From assembly GCF_947623445.1 (NCBI RefSeq), contig NC_135241.1, forward strand, positions 25,794,501-25,858,500: a stretch of 64,000 nt of DNA, read 5' to 3'. Source of the stretch: Clavelina lepadiformis. Taxonomy: Eukaryota; Chordata; Ascidiacea; Aplousobranchia; Clavelinidae. Positions 12,688-26,209 of the stretch are shown piece after piece. Every line of letters starts with the position of its first letter. Position 1 is the stretch's first letter. The notes under the pieces were generated by a model, which saw only the letters and a list, made by a program, of their open reading frames with translations, was not told the origin of the DNA and searched no databases. The translations under genes were made by a program, and so were the position numbers.

Positions 12688-15600
12688 TTAGATTTCATTT
12701 CCATATGGGCCTTGGATGGTTTCATAATTTTGTCCTCCGTTTGTGTTTTCATAATTTGACGTCTAAAAGTGTAGATATTAATGACGCCTGGTATTACGAA
12801 ACACAAAAATTTTTAAGCTTTTTGTAAAGTGGGTATTGTGTGTGTGCTATATATCAAATATTAAGTGTAAAACCATTATACATTCTATTTTGCAATAAGT
12901 TGTCAAAAAAAAAGTTTGTTAACAAATAAGTTTAACTTCACGTTTTGGATTTAACTTTTAGACCAAAACATTGCAAAATAAACAAAAAAAATTAATTATT
13001 TTTATCGCTTACTGAAGCTTGCCATTGATCAACATTGACCTTCAAGTAACCATCGTTGCCTGAAATCATTTAAATGCTCGCTTTAAAAATTTTTTTCTAG
13101 CTTAATTTCTTAATTGACTTACAACAAACAACAGTGCTCAGTTCAACTTCTTATTTCTAGATGTCTGGCTATTTTCTTAAATTATGAAGAAAATTAAAGT
13201 AAGAAATTTATAGATTTATAAATTTAAACTAAATTTAATTTGTAAACATTGATAAATACTGTATTCAAACACTTATAACTCGTTTAGGCAGACACTTAAG
13301 CAGACACTTAGGCAGCAAATAATTTGAAATTGCTGTGAAACGAGTCAAACGTATTTTAAGATAGTTTCCTTTACTGACCTTCCTTTAGCTTCTCTATGTC
13401 TTCATAAGCTTTATTTGTTCCTTGATTCTGAAGAGAAATCCGCATTTAAATTTTGCGCTAAACTAAGAAACATCAAATCTGATTGAATTGACCCAATCCC
13501 TTAGTTACCTTTGCATTGCTATGTGTTGTGTTGTCAAACTCAACGTACGCCTCGTTTACTAAAACAGAAAAATAGAAAGAAAGGTCAATTTCATGAACGA
13601 GGTACTGCATTCGATGACTTTGAAGTAAAAGTATTTCCGAGATTGCTATTTCCTGAAAATGTGATTTGTTTATCTTATTATAATGTTAAAATTATCTGAC
13701 TCACACATTTCGGGTGATGTGACATGTGAGATCCTGGATGTACCTTACAAGAATGAAACAAACTTAAGAAACTTGAACTGAAAAATTTGCATTCTGATTT
13801 GAATTTCAAAATCTGCAGCCTTACTGATCAATAGCAATATTAATATATAAAATTTGTTATAAAATATATAAATCTTGATATTAATATTAATCAATAAAAT
13901 TATCAATTGTTTTTCAACTAAACATAGTTTATAATTATAACCATAATCATTCCTTTGATTTAACTTGTGTTACTTTTTCCGTTTTTTGTTGGTTGCCTTG
14001 TTGTAATATAAAGTGCGAGCACAACTGTAATGCAGATGAGAGCAACAGCGGCAACGGTTCCACCAACAATTGCTCCTGTCTTGTCTGGAGTTGGAAGTTG
14101 ATCGATGTTAACAACAATGACGTCAAACTCTATTGAGTAGTTGTATGGCGGAAGGAGATGGCTCAAAGTAAGCTTGTAAGTTCCCTCATCACTTGATGTC
14201 ACCTGTGAAGTTAGTTTATCTTTAACTTATTTTCGTTCATTGTTTTATCATTTGGAACATTTCAAAAATTTCAACCCGGATGATAAATAGTTTGCTATAT
14301 ATTGCGTGGTGTAATATTGCATGGTGTGCAGTATATTGTCAAATGTTATGCACTTACTTTAATGTATTACCCTTACCTGATTCCTTGTATACAAATAGTG
14401 GTGTTCATAGCCGTTGCTGAAAACAATATCTTTTCCATCATTAGAGACCGCTTCATCTGCATAATTGAAATCTCATATGTGACTGAAGCTTCCAACTTAA
14501 CACACAAACTAATAACTAAATATCACATAAACACCTTAAATTATCAAATACACAATAATGTTGTCTTGGGTCCTTTAAATTTAACGATAATATTTACAGT
14601 TGTTTCGAATAGTAACATGAATAAAATTAACAGCCAAAACCAACCATTTAAAGACAAAAAAACAAATTTCATTTCGGGATTTGAAAAAAATGAAATATCA
14701 CAAATTCCAGTTTTATCAATTGTCCAACTACAAGAAATGTTTTCCATTCCATAAGGAGCATCTAAAGAAAAAAAATTTTTTAACACTTTCTCGAATGTTT
14801 GGGCATAAAAACAATTAGGGTATTTTTTTTAAAAAATTGTATTTTGTAATAAAAATATTTTTGAACTTTCAAAGTAAAAAAATAATTTTGAAACTGTGTT
14901 TAATGTTAAGTCTTTCGTTAAATTTTATATATTTTTTTAAATGATTATGTCATAAAAACAAAGCTCACTAATAGCCACAACAACGATACCTTTAGGTTAA
15001 AATTATTTCTTACATTGTACGTTAACATGCTCTACCCTGGATCGTCCGGTGTCATTGTAAATGTGCGTATATGACGTCACCACTTGACATGATATGGTTT
15101 TCATGTTGTCTTCCTTTTCCAGTTTCACGTGAAACATTTCATCCTACGTAATTACATCAAAATGCAGACGTTACATAAACTATGTTAACATTAACTTGTT
15201 GTAGTAAACGAAAGATTCTTTCTTGTGGTAAAACCAAGGGTTTTGATATATTACAAAAAAGAATAATTTTATTCTTAGTTTAGTCAAAAGGATAAAAAGT
15301 GCTGTAATTAAAATCAAAATTAGAATTAGAAAGTGTGTAAATTTCGCAAAACGTTTACCTTTGATACAATATATCCAATCTCATCAAAATAAAATATTAA
15401 GGATGTTACTTCAGGAAAAACGGTTTCATCATAATTGCATGCCAGACTTGCGGTATCTCCTTCAGGAACGATCAGGTTTCCAGTCATTAACGGGTCGGAA
15501 GCTAAAAAGTAGATCTAGTAAATTGTTTAACAGAATATCTCGTTTAACAAGTGTGTGGCGAGTGAAAATTTAGTTTATAAAGAGAAAATAACCTCTCACC

Positions 15601-18600
15601 CCTACAAACTACTAACTTACCTGACCAACATTGCAAGTAGTCCTGACCACTCCATTCTGCATTGGCTAGACATACTGTGTCACCAGATGTCAGTGCAGTT
15701 CCATTCGAGTAAAACAAATCTCCTGTTGGGCAACTGAACATTCCACTGGCTTGGTATGTTCGAGATGATGACGTAATCACAACAACATAAGGAAGTGATG
15801 AAGGGCAATCTGCATTGATTAGGTTAATTTTTACAAATATTTGAACCCGTATTTTGTTTAATGCATTCAAATGAAAAATAGTTTTTCTTGTATTATGAAA
15901 ACTTTCAAACAATATTTAATTTATCAAAATCATATTCACTTTCAGAAACTTTACGCAGCACGATTTGTAGTTATCCTTCAAAATTCTCACCTTGCACCAG
16001 CCTAGTTACTGAGCCTGGTATGATCACTGCTATAGCGCATCTCACTTCAATACTTATATCCCCAGCAACAAGTGGTTGAGTGATTGTCAATGTTGTTATT
16101 ATGTGATTTGTTCCATCAATTGTTTGTTCAGTGCAAGTAATGCTGTCAAATGTGCCTGGAGCTGGAGGGTCACATCCACCAAATACTCCTGAGTAAAACG
16201 AAGCACCACTTCCACTGTCCAGCTCTCCTCCATAATACCAAGCGCATTGATCAGTATTTGATGTTGGTGTTGGAAACTGAGCAGTTACAATGAGATTGTT
16301 GAAACCAGTTGCCAATGGATTGTTTGGAGGATCAGTGCTGATTTTAGTTCCAGGCGATGCACCTAAATCAAAATTAATTCTAATTTTTGTAATTCAAAGC
16401 ATAAAAATCTCAGAATATTCTAAACAAAATAAGCAGACGTTTCGTTTCGTTTCTATTTAGAAAAACTCTCAATGCTGATGATGCTGATTCCTGTGATAAT
16501 GTTTTAAAATTTCCGTGCTGTTTTATTCATTCTTCCAATTATAAGTTGCTCCAAACATTATGCACTGAAATCTTTGTAAAGTTTCATTTAAAAATTCTCA
16601 ATTGAATACGTTTAAATGTAAGTATGTGTGTAGCAAATTATTTGGCAGTATTTCATGCAACAACAAGCCAATTTTCTTTGTATGCTTTGCTGATGAGTGA
16701 TGAGTGAACGTTTTGTAAAAAGCGTGACAAACCTGTACACTGCAGATTATTTTGAGCCAACCATTGTGCATTTGCCAAGCAAATCGTATTGCTAGATGAA
16801 GGTGCTGTTCCATTCGAGTAAAATAAATCTCCTGTCGGGCAACTGAACATTCCACTGGCTTGGTATGTTCGAGATGATGACGTAATCATAACACCATAGG
16901 AAAGAGATGATGGACAATCTGTAGAATGCATAGCATATGTTGAAGCTTTGAAGCTCACGTTTAAAACAGGTTGTTTTAAAATGTAGTACTTGAACAATGA
17001 ACAGAGAAGCTTTCTTGTAAATGCAAACATTCTTAATACAGCAGGCTGTATATTGCGAATACAGTAAAGACGTAAATAACTTTCAGTGAAAAATTGTGCT
17101 TTGTTTCTTGGAGAACTTTGGTTAAAACTAACAATTTGATTTGGATCCTATACTTGTGCGATTTCCTCACTTTGTGCAAAACACTTTTATAGAACTTACA
17201 CGTAGCAAAACGTAAGCACATTGCGTAGCATAAGCGCTGTAAAAGCTTTTTAACTCAACTTTACTTATCATAACAATAATAATTTTAATAATAAATAAAT
17301 AATTAATAATAAATAAATAATAATAAATATTTTATGTATTAAAACAAAAATTTTGTGAATTAGGTCGAGGAAGTCAATATACAGGTCCTGTCAATTTTTG
17401 TAGCATAGTCCTAACTCCCAAACAAGTACATTTTTATGGTTTATGATTTGTCGGTGATTTACATTTCTGTTGGACAATGACGAACACATTTATTTTATAA
17501 AACATAATGTTGGAGACGTTTTATAGTTCAGAATAATTTGGCATGTCTCTATAGCTTCCAGTTATTTAGTTTCTATGTATTTTCATTTTTCATTTCAAAA
17601 AGAAATAACAGGATTAATTTCAATCAATCGATAATGTAAGAAATCAAGAAATTGATTTGCATGAAGAAAATCTACGCTTTTGCCAAGCATTTTATTTAGT
17701 TTATTACAACTATTTTCTTAATTAAGCTACGATGGTAAAAATATGTTTAACACTTTTCCGTTTAAGACAATATAATTTTGCGCAAAAACTCACAATAAAA
17801 CTTTGTAAGAAATTATTGGTTGTCTTGTGCTTATAAAACAAAACTTACCTTGCACTGTCCTAGTGATAGGACCTGGTGTGTTCGTAGCAGTATTGCATTC
17901 CACTTCAATATTTATATTCCCAGCAACAAGTGGTTGAGTGATTGTCAATGTTGTTATTATGTGACTTGTGCCATCAATTGTTTGTTCAGTGCAAGTGATG
18001 CTGTCATATGTGCCTGGTGATGGAACAACACATCCACCGAATAGTCCTGAGTAAAACTGAGCACCACTTCCACTGTCCAGCTCTCCTCCATAGAACCAAG
18101 CACATGCATCACCAAAATCAGTTGGTGTTGGAAACTGAGCAGTTACCATGAGATTGTTGAAACCAGTTGCCAATGGATTGTATGGAGGATCAGTGCTGAT
18201 TTTAGCAGTGGCTGATGCACCTAAATGGAAACAAAATTCCATACTTTTGTTTGTTATACGTGGTTTTGTGCAATGAAAGCGTTGTGCGTTTGATAGTGAT
18301 ATACCAATGATACTATACCAATGATAGTGTTTGATAGTGCCCAAATAAAATTTTCGTACGTCCGATATAATTTGCTTATAGCAAAGCTTGTAAAAAATAA
18401 TACGTAAATATGTAAAAATATGTTTTTATTTAAAGTCAAACTTAAAAGCTTCTCTATCTTGACCGTGTGTTTATAGAATATGGTACCTTCCAAGAGTAAT
18501 TTGAAACCACTTTTGTGGGTTTATACCAAACAAAATACAAAAACTACTGAGGTCATTCTTGCGCAATTTTAAAAACAAGTTGAAACTTATACTTGTTGTG

Positions 18601-21005
18601 ATTTCTTTATAACTTACTTTAGTGTTATAGTTTTGTTATTGACCTTCATCTAAACAATTTTTCAAAATATTTCTTTGAATAGCCGCCAATCAACTTGATT
18701 GGCAGATGTGTAATTTGCTTTGCTAACAACTTTCTCATGTCAGGATTATATCGTAATGGCAATAATGAAACAAGAATTTTTTTCAGCGATTTACATTTGT
18801 TACAGCATTTACATGTCGTTATTTCATTTGCATTTTTTGCTTTTATAAGTTTCAATCAAATGAAGATAATTTTATCTTTTACGTAACAGATTGTTATTGT
18901 TAACAACAGTTAATTTGCTTGATTATATGATATCATTGCAAATGTTGTTTAAACAAAAGAAGTTACCCAAGTATATAGAAACAACACAAAGCAAATTTAG
19001 GTTACATATAGGTTTAAAGCATGTAGAAAATTTGCATACAAATATACCTACTTTATTATCATCGTTATTAGTAAAACAAAAGTAAAAAAAGGTCTCAGAC
19101 ACGTTATGCAAATGATGTGAGTAAACCATAGATACTGGGTTGTGGGTTATCTGGAACAAACTTTGACTTTGCTTTTCAACACTCTGTCAGTCATATTGGC
19201 CAACTGAATGTTTGGGTTTGGGAAATATAAAATGACAATTTTGCAAGCTTTCAATTAGGTTTCTATTTTACGCTAGTACAAGTAGGCTACGTTGCAAGCA
19301 AGTGCGGCCAATGCGAGAAACAAGAAACATAATTGATTCCACTCAAGAAACGCCCGAAGATTTAAGCTTCCTATCGTTAACAGTTCTTGTGCAAAACGAA
19401 ATTCTTTAACTTTTGCTTGCATTGCAGCCACACTTGGGTAAAATAGAGGTAAAGGTTTAAGGTAAAGGTAACTAGGGTAAACTTATCCCACTGAAGTTAA
19501 GACCGCGAACGATTTACTAGCAAAACACATCAACGCAATATGACGCAATAAGCAATAAAGTTATTTTCTAAAACGATAATTATTCTCGGTTTTACTGGGT
19601 TTAAAACAGGAACTGAAAAATGCTAAAACATAGTATCAAGGTTCATGAAAAAGCATCAAATATAAAGTTTTCTGTGAAATAATGCTTACATTGTAAATTT
19701 TTTTGACCATTCCATTCTGCATTTGCCAAGCATTTTGTATCACCAGATGGCAGGTCAGTTCCATTCGAGTAAAACAAATCTCCTGTCGGGCAACTGAACA
19801 TTCCACTGGCTTGATATGTTTGAGATGATGACGTAATCACAACACCATAGGAAAGAGATGATGGACAATCTGAAAGGAAAACTTAGATTTTTGCCATAAA
19901 CCATACATAATCGTTAAGTAAAGACCAATAAAGTGTAGCTGCAAATACTTTAGTACCAACTTTTAACAATTTAGATCACGTGTTTGGTTTGCTTACAAAC
20001 TATTGTTGACTCGGGAATATTTATCAACAAGTCGTAATTATTTATGATCTAAAAAAGTGACAAAAAAGTGCAAAAAGTTAAAAATAAATATAAATAATTG
20101 CAAAATAGAAAATGCAAAAATTACGTTTCATAATAATGAGGTATACAAGCCACGTTAACAATTTTTGCCACAATTTAAGCATTTCTAATTAGAACAGATT
20201 TCATCTTCGCAAAACAAATAAATTTTTGATGCTGTGTAGCAAACATGTGTTTTTTTATCTACGGATTCTTTATTTTTTTAAGTTGATTAAATTGTTTTAA
20301 TTGCATTTGTTTATTTTATGATATATGCAAATGTTGCTCCATATATTACTTTAGCAGTTATCTGAAATATTCATGAACTATTTATATAAATAACGCCACT
20401 TACCTTGCACTGTTCTAGTGATAAGACCTGGTGTGGTTGCAGTCGTACATCTCACTTCAAAAGTTATATCTCCAGCAACAAGTGGTTGAGTGATTGTCAA
20501 TGTTGTTATTGTGTGATTTGTTCCATCAATTGTTTGTTCAGTGCAAGTGATGCTGTCATATGTGCCTGGAGCTGGTGGGTCACATCCACCAAATACCGCA
20601 TTGTAAAACTGAGCACCACTTCCACTGTCCAGCTCTCCTCCATAATACCAAGAACATGCATCAGTAAAACTAGTTGGTATTGGAAACTGAGCGGTTACAA
20701 TGAGATTGTTGAAACCAGTTGCCAATGGATTGTACGGAGGATCAGCGCTGACTGTTGTGATTGCTGCCGCTTCTAAAACAACTACTGGTAAACAGCTATC
20801 CATTAGTCTTAAAGATCATGTCTCTTTGAATTGAAGATTTTTACACATTTCTTCACAAACATAAGACATGTCCGATAGGAAATTTTAACTGGAAATAAAA
20901 TTCAAGAAAAAATAGAGAAATACTTTATTTGTATAATATTTGAAAAATATATTTACCTTTCACAGCCAGTAGTATAATTGCAAACGTTTCAATCTTTAAC
21001 TTCAT
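12688..21005 (-). CDS. receptor gene A: three D-domain+CCP units, split Ig, TM, tyrosine tail (about 900 aa)
   Basis: Inferred exons, 5' to 3' on the minus strand, are: signal peptide 20957-21005 (MKLKIETFAIILLAVK), D1 20404-20772, CCP1 19690-19869, D2 17849-18220, CCP2 16733-16918, D3 15991-16362, CCP3 15621-15809, Ig halves 15359-15501 and 15014-15143, 14645-14761 (CSW...CDISFFSNP), 14377-14456, membrane exon 13974-14202 (hydrophobic run from TGAIVGG to VVLALY), then tail exons 13707-13733 (weak), 13509-13558, 13379-13427, 13013-13059 and 12688-12762. Lengths sum to 2703 nt (901 codons) and all junction phases agree. D is an approximately 120-aa Ig-like domain with four cysteines and the anchors DPPYNPLATGFNNL, CAWYYGGELDSGSG, SITCTEQTIDG and TLTITQPLVAG. 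CCP modules show C-P-S-S ... GMFSCPTGD ... CLANAEW ... QC. Tail tyrosines lie in EAYVEF, KAYEDI, DGYLKV, NYENT, NYETI and GPYGNEI. It is probably an immune or self-recognition receptor. This function is inferred from architecture only. Confidence 0.75.
15621..16362 (-). repeat. gene A domain repeat unit 3 (D3+CCP3)
   Basis: Third copy of the D-exon/CCP-exon pair. The D and CCP exons (372 and 189 nt) are close in sequence to units 1 and 2, but the intron between them is short. Exons are symmetric phase 1-1, so units can be added or lost without breaking the frame. Confidence 0.85.
16733..18220 (-). repeat. gene A domain repeat unit 2 (D2+CCP2)
   Basis: Second D/CCP pair (372 and 186 nt). Its D exon reads DACAWFYGGELDSGSG and FGGCVVPSPGTYDS, closer in places to the D exon of gene B (35240-35605) than to D3. 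That suggests exchange or shared ancestry between genes. Confidence 0.85.
19690..20772 (-). repeat. gene A domain repeat unit 1 (D1+CCP1)
   Basis: First D/CCP pair (369 and 180 nt), directly after the signal exon. CCP1 ends one base into a Cys codon that is completed by the D2 exon. CCP2 instead ends with an extra Thr-Gly. The module boundaries have therefore drifted slightly. Confidence 0.85.
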
Positions 21006-22890
21006 CGTTTGTTTTTTTTAAAACAGATTTAATTGGTTTTAAAAGTAAAACTTCTATTACTTTACTATTACTTCTTCTATTAACGATTATCAATAGCAAA
21101 ATGAAATTAAGTTAATTTATTGTAAGTATATCTCAAACAATCACAGACATGTATGTGCAGTACAACCTGCTGTAGTAATGGTAACTAAGCTTATTTTATT
21201 CAATCAAAAATTGGTTTTCGAACTTTAATTTATCTTCACCCTTTGCAAATGACAATGAAGGGCATGTGTATGGGAATTGTAAATGACAACTTGATTGCGA
21301 AAAGAGTTCTTTTCCCGCTTGCTCTTCGTTAAGTGTTAATCATTAAATGATGTAAACCAAGTTGATAAACTTTTCTTCGTATACATATAGACCTAAGTAC
21401 AATATATAGGTTCGGAATACAAACTGTGTGATTGAGTCGATCAAAATGAGGTTTTATAAATTAGGGTCTTTTTGACAATGTACAAACATTTAATCACGCC
21501 ACAGTTAATTAAGGACGTCTAATGATTAAATGTCCGTGATTAACTGTCATTAAACCCTTTTTGTCTGCCGTCAGTCATGTGCTCCACCAGTCGTATTCAT
21601 CAAAATGTCAATATCACTAAACCAACTGTCAATAATACTCAAAACCATAACGATGAGAAACACTTTTCATGTAAACATTGTTCTAATTTGTGTCGAGTTA
21701 GGTTAATGTATATGTTGGTGTTATATTTATACCGTTCCACTACAATCAACTATCTGCTGAAGGTACTTCTACAATTGTTACTTTGCAAAATGTTTGTTTA
21801 TTAAGAGTTTTTCTTTAACTTGTATGGAATCGTAGTAATGCTGCATCTCGTGGAAGTATTGAAAAGTAAGACGATATTTCAAATTGTAATTGAAAATTAT
21901 AAATTACAACTTACTGTACACAAAAGCTAGTAGGTAAATATACTTTACTTTCACTTTGCAAGTTGAAAATAAAATTCTAAGCTCTACATTACGAGTTGAT
22001 CAAGCAAACATTAGTTGAGTAGTTTCTCGTCTGCAAACAAACTTTATCGTTCTAATAAATCACTCATATCATGTTCATATTTTATAATAAAGAGCATGGT
22101 AACATAAAATTTAAAAAATAACAGATTGTGACAAAATACTGCATTAAAATTAAAAGTAAAATATGATGAATAGTGTATACGATACTGATAATATACAAAT
22201 TACGTTTCTACACATATTCGTTGCTATTGAGCGATAGATATATATACAGTATCTCTAATACACTGTCTGAGTGATTCGAGCTTAACCAAAAATAGTTAAC
22301 TGTATCTAGTCAGTACAAAGTGAATTGACTCATTAAAGCGCCATCAGCGGTCATCCCACTTATCTCATTTACATTTCTACATTATATTTGGTATATTATT
22401 AGACTAGACTTGTAAAGATGGAAAACAATAACAAAGTAAAATAATTGATGAGAAATGAATCACTTACGGTAGTACTCACTTAGTCCTAATATGTAGGCCT
22501 AAGTAATTATTCATATAAATTACGTTAATACTTAATTAATTAATTAATACAGTTCATTCATTCACTATTTAATCACTTTACTTAATTAAATTATGAGTTT
22601 TGTTTAACTTGAATCATTCCACAATTTAAGAATCTCTTAGTGAGAATATAAGGTTAGGTTTTTCTGTGGAAGATTTAACACCGCGACCTTTGCCCTGCGA
22701 CGTCATAAAAACGTGGGATTCTTGCAATTGTAAAATTCTAATGTTATTCGTAAAATGCTGCACAATTATGCTAGATCAATGTTTCATAAAAAGCAAAAAC
22801 AATAAAAGGCAATAAAAGTTAGTTTGAAAATTTGGCTATGGTTTTAATTTCAACGCCACATGTCTTTAATCATATGCACAAACAAAGTTT
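21006..22890. other. upstream region of gene A, no gene recognised
   Basis: Expected promoter side of gene A, whose start codon is at 21003-21005 on the minus strand. It is very AT-rich and includes a short (TTAA)n-like run near 22530-22547. No domain-bearing frame is seen, and I cannot point to a specific regulatory site. Confidence 0.4.
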
Positions 22891-22894
22891 ACGT

Positions 22895-23320
22895 TTAAAT
22901 TGAGGGGCAAGTCCAAAAACAAGTTGGCCTGATATATAATATAGTTGGTACAGTGTATGTAGTTGTCAGTAAATATAGTGGTGAAAGAATTTGTACTTAT
23001 ATATTGTGGTTAAGTAGTTATTGCATATAAATAAGTGGCAAAAAAATGCAAATTAATTACCTGCTACTAATCACCTACCTATGGAGACATATTTCATCCA
23101 AAACGCGGTAGCTAGCCAACCGCTACTATCATCCCTTATTCAAATCTTAATCATCAGGTATATTGTTTTTCATTGTGACGTCATAATTACCGGTGTCTTC
23201 GTCATAATAGGAAAACAACTTTTCGATACCATTCTGACAATAACTACTTAACCACTACATATTACTAAAAATCCTTTCACGAATTAGTTTACTGACAACT
23301 GCTCTTTTGGGTCTCTTGGG
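22895..23320. mobile_element. foldback MITE, copy 1
   Basis: Two inverted arms face each other. The left arm near 22961-23033 starts agttgtcagtaaa and ends in gtggttaagtagttattg. Its reverse complement lies at 23237-23300. A leader, gaggggcaagtccaaaaac, precedes the left arm at about 22902. No coding capacity. A related copy lies at 35851-36412. Confidence 0.7.
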
Positions 23321-23459
23321 GTCAAATTTGGAGTCTTTCATATCTCTGTGCAACAACCAACATATAAATATTTAAGGTCACTCACAATGAGGCTTCAACA
23401 CTTAGCAGTGAATGCGTACATGAAACAGCAACTAGTGGAAACATTTTCTCATTTTAAAC

Positions 23460-23900
23460 CCTAAAGTGATGTTGTTTGCTGATCAAATATGTGATTTGAA
23501 CATACGTTTTGTGTAAACAGGGTTTCAGCATTGTGATAAGCAGCTAACTGCTAACATCAAGCATTTAATATAACGCAAATATGTTACAGCGCAATAAAAC
23601 CATAGAACTTGGTATTTCACGATAAAATAATTATGTTTAAATATCGATCAAACCAAAAATTAAACAAAACACGTTGAGCTAAAATAACCTACTGAGTGAA
23701 CTCTGTTTCTAGTCGTATGGCATGTACTTGGCACAATACTGTAGCCAGGCACAGTGACAAGCTATGAGAAAGTTCTTAATTTATCCAAAATTACCTAAAG
23801 ATGTTGTCAACAAATTAACTCAAGTATTTCTACCAGGTTCGCTTCATCTTTCTGTTGGGTTAACTTTTAAGTATTTTAGTTCTGAGTTACTCGACCGCTG
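23460..23900 (+). repeat. diverged direct repeat, first copy
   Basis: The stretch from the tgtttgctgatcaaa motif through aactcaagtatttctaccagg is similar to 24965-26170, where tgtttgctgatcaaac and aatcaagtatttttaccaag recur in the same order. The second copy is enlarged by the MITE at 25132-25626 and by other sequence. The nature of the parent unit is unknown. Confidence 0.45.
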
Positions 23901-24964
23901 GAAATAAAGAAATCAGAAATGAGACATGACAGACAGGAAATGACGTGACATGATCAAAGTCAGACGCGACAATCATGGACTTCGATGTTTTTCTCAGCGT
24001 CACAGTCACAGGCCGACATATGGCAGAAGCACAACAAACACATACAATGAAGCGCATCGTATTCCACGGTATTCTTTGCCGAACATCAAAAAAAGGCATT
24101 CTTGCAAGTACTTGTATTTGTTAACTTGTAAATTATTTGCGCAGAAACCTTTATAATATCAGCACAATGCAGCATTTATGTTACGTAAAACCCAATTTAA
24201 ACCAGGAATAGCAGCTCCTTTTGCGGTGAACCCCCACACCAGAGACACACTTGAGTGTTGTTTGATGTATTTAAAATCAATTCACAAAAAGGATGAACAC
24301 TCACGGCAATAAAACGAACTACTACTACTTCAAAAACCTCCTCGAGACTTAACACTCGAAACCGAACTGACCCATTTACTTTGAACAAGTTAGGAAAAAT
24401 TATGTAATTAGCGGGGAAAGCCGGCTGTACCACTGGTGCGGGCAACAAAAGCGACAAGAACAAATTTTAACCGTGTTAAACCCCGTTACTGTAAAACTAA
24501 AAGCAAACACAACAACTACACGCGGCAAAATAAACAAATTATGATAACAGGACAACAAATAAACACAAAACAACCAAATTATATTGAAAAAACAAACCCT
24601 TTTTGAGTAAAGAGAACTAAAACAAACAAACAAACAAACCAATTGATAAACCACATAAGACAAATGCACAAACGATAACTCAAGAGGTGCCAAAAATTCA
24701 AACTAGTGCTCAAACACAGACTAAATATAGTAACAAGAATAAATGTATTGTAGTCACATTTTTTACTAAAATCCTGCAAAACTGCCTATTTACAAAGGAT
24801 AGCAATCAAAGTAACTGCAAAGTCATAAAGCTATTTGTCTTTCATATCTTTTTTTAAAAATGAAACACAATCTTAATTTGAACTGCTCTGTAGTGTCAAC
24901 ATTTACTGCTTTTTAAAATCCAGCAACTTGTTGCAAACTATTTTTGGTTTAAATGCTGAGGCGA

Positions 24965-26170
24965 TGGATTATGTTTGCTGATCAAACAGATACGACCTAA
25001 AGGTAAACCTTCCTGGGCAAACAAAGCTTCAGCATTCGCATTCGCAGCTAATGTTGTAAATACAATTGTACAATTGTTGCGAACTAACGACTTTACTAAA
25101 CTAACGAACTTACTTTGTCAGATATGCATAGGTGGGCAGTACTATAGCGGTACTATAGTACCGAATTAATGTACTTTAATGTACTTACTGGGGTACTTTA
25201 AAAAAGCACCGGATTTCTGTACCGAATTACTTTTTTCACGAACTTTCAGTCGGTCCCGGTACTCATTACTTTTGACGTGATAATTTCAAAATTTTAATAA
25301 GTATGTTTTCAAACATAAATGGTAATTAATCCTTAATATTAACTTTAGCATCTGTTGATCTTTTTTAATCTAGAAATATCAAGTAAAAATGCAAGCGATT
25401 AACGTCACATATGTTTTGACCTTGAGTAACCTTTACCGGAGGCATAATAGCGGCAAATATTACATTTGCAGCAGCATCTTTTACCCGAAGAGTAACGGTA
25501 CCGAGTACCGACAAAGTACCGAACTACTTTTTTTAAATAGTACCGAATACCGGAACCGTCGGTACATTTTGTGCAAAGTACTGTACCGTTACTTACGATA
25601 CTTTCAAAGTACCGACTGCCCACTTCTGCTGGTTTCTATGGCAACGTTAAATCTACTTCAAACTGTGTGTTACTTTATTGTCTATACCCCACTTGTCCAT
25701 AAAGTATATTCACCTGGTTACCTAGTTATTTTCACCTATTGTATTGGTAACATTATTGTCCACGTAACAGTAAAGGGAATGTAACACCGCGTTGCCGATA
25801 CGTAGATGTGTCACCTTGTGTAACGTTCAGTATGTTTTAAATAATTTTAGTTAAATTTTAGTTCACGTTTTATAAGCTTTTAAGCTGGGTTTCGCACCCG
25901 ACCAAGAAGGTTGTTGTTTGCTTTCCTTTGCCGTCAACAAATTTAGTTTAAAACTCTAATAATCTAGAATAGCGACCTAACTACGTCTCCTGCGTCATAG
26001 CAGGTATACACTTATTATCAGTAGCAAACAATTGCGGAACAATCTTTAATTTTTCTAAAAGCTACTACAGATGCTGCCAACATATTTAAATCAAGTATTT
26101 TTACCAAGTTTTAACACCTTTCTTATCTTTCTTTTTCAACGAAGTTGTAACTTGACCAGTTACGTTAGTT
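24965..26170 (+). repeat. diverged direct repeat, second copy
   Basis: Partner of 23460-23900. The shared anchors are the gctgatcaaa start, the cttcagcattcgc region and the block at about 26040-26170. The interval 23901-24964 between the copies has a few antisense open frames but no recognisable protein. Confidence 0.4.
25132..25626. mobile_element. MITE with GTGGGCAGT termini, rich in GTACCG motifs
   Basis: The element starts aggtgggcagtac and ends gtaccgactgcccactt, an inverted terminal repeat of about 10-12 bases. Its interior is full of taccg, agtaccg and gtactttt motifs on both strands, so it can fold back on itself. No protein is encoded. Termini of the gtgggca type are common among hAT-derived MITEs, but no clean target duplication was found. 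Confidence 0.6.
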
Positions 26171-26209
26171 AGCTGCTTAGCGCTTTAGTTTTGACATAAG
26201 TTACTCTAT

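Noticed and set aside
14302-14754. Plus-strand 150-aa open frame
   Set aside because: Antisense to gene A exons at 14377-14456 and 14645-14761. Composition is AT-driven with no domain.
20405-20776. Plus-strand 123-aa frame rich in Cys and Ser
   Set aside because: Exact antisense shadow of the D1 exon of gene A.
24197-24779. Overlapping minus-strand frames with hydrophobic stretches
   Set aside because: Low-complexity translation (long runs of V, F and L) of A/T-rich sequence, no recognisable family, and no splice-supported extension.
25132-25626. Promoter-like or regulatory cluster of GTACCG motifs
   Set aside because: The motifs are bounded by inverted gtgggcagt ends and are better explained as the interior of a MITE.
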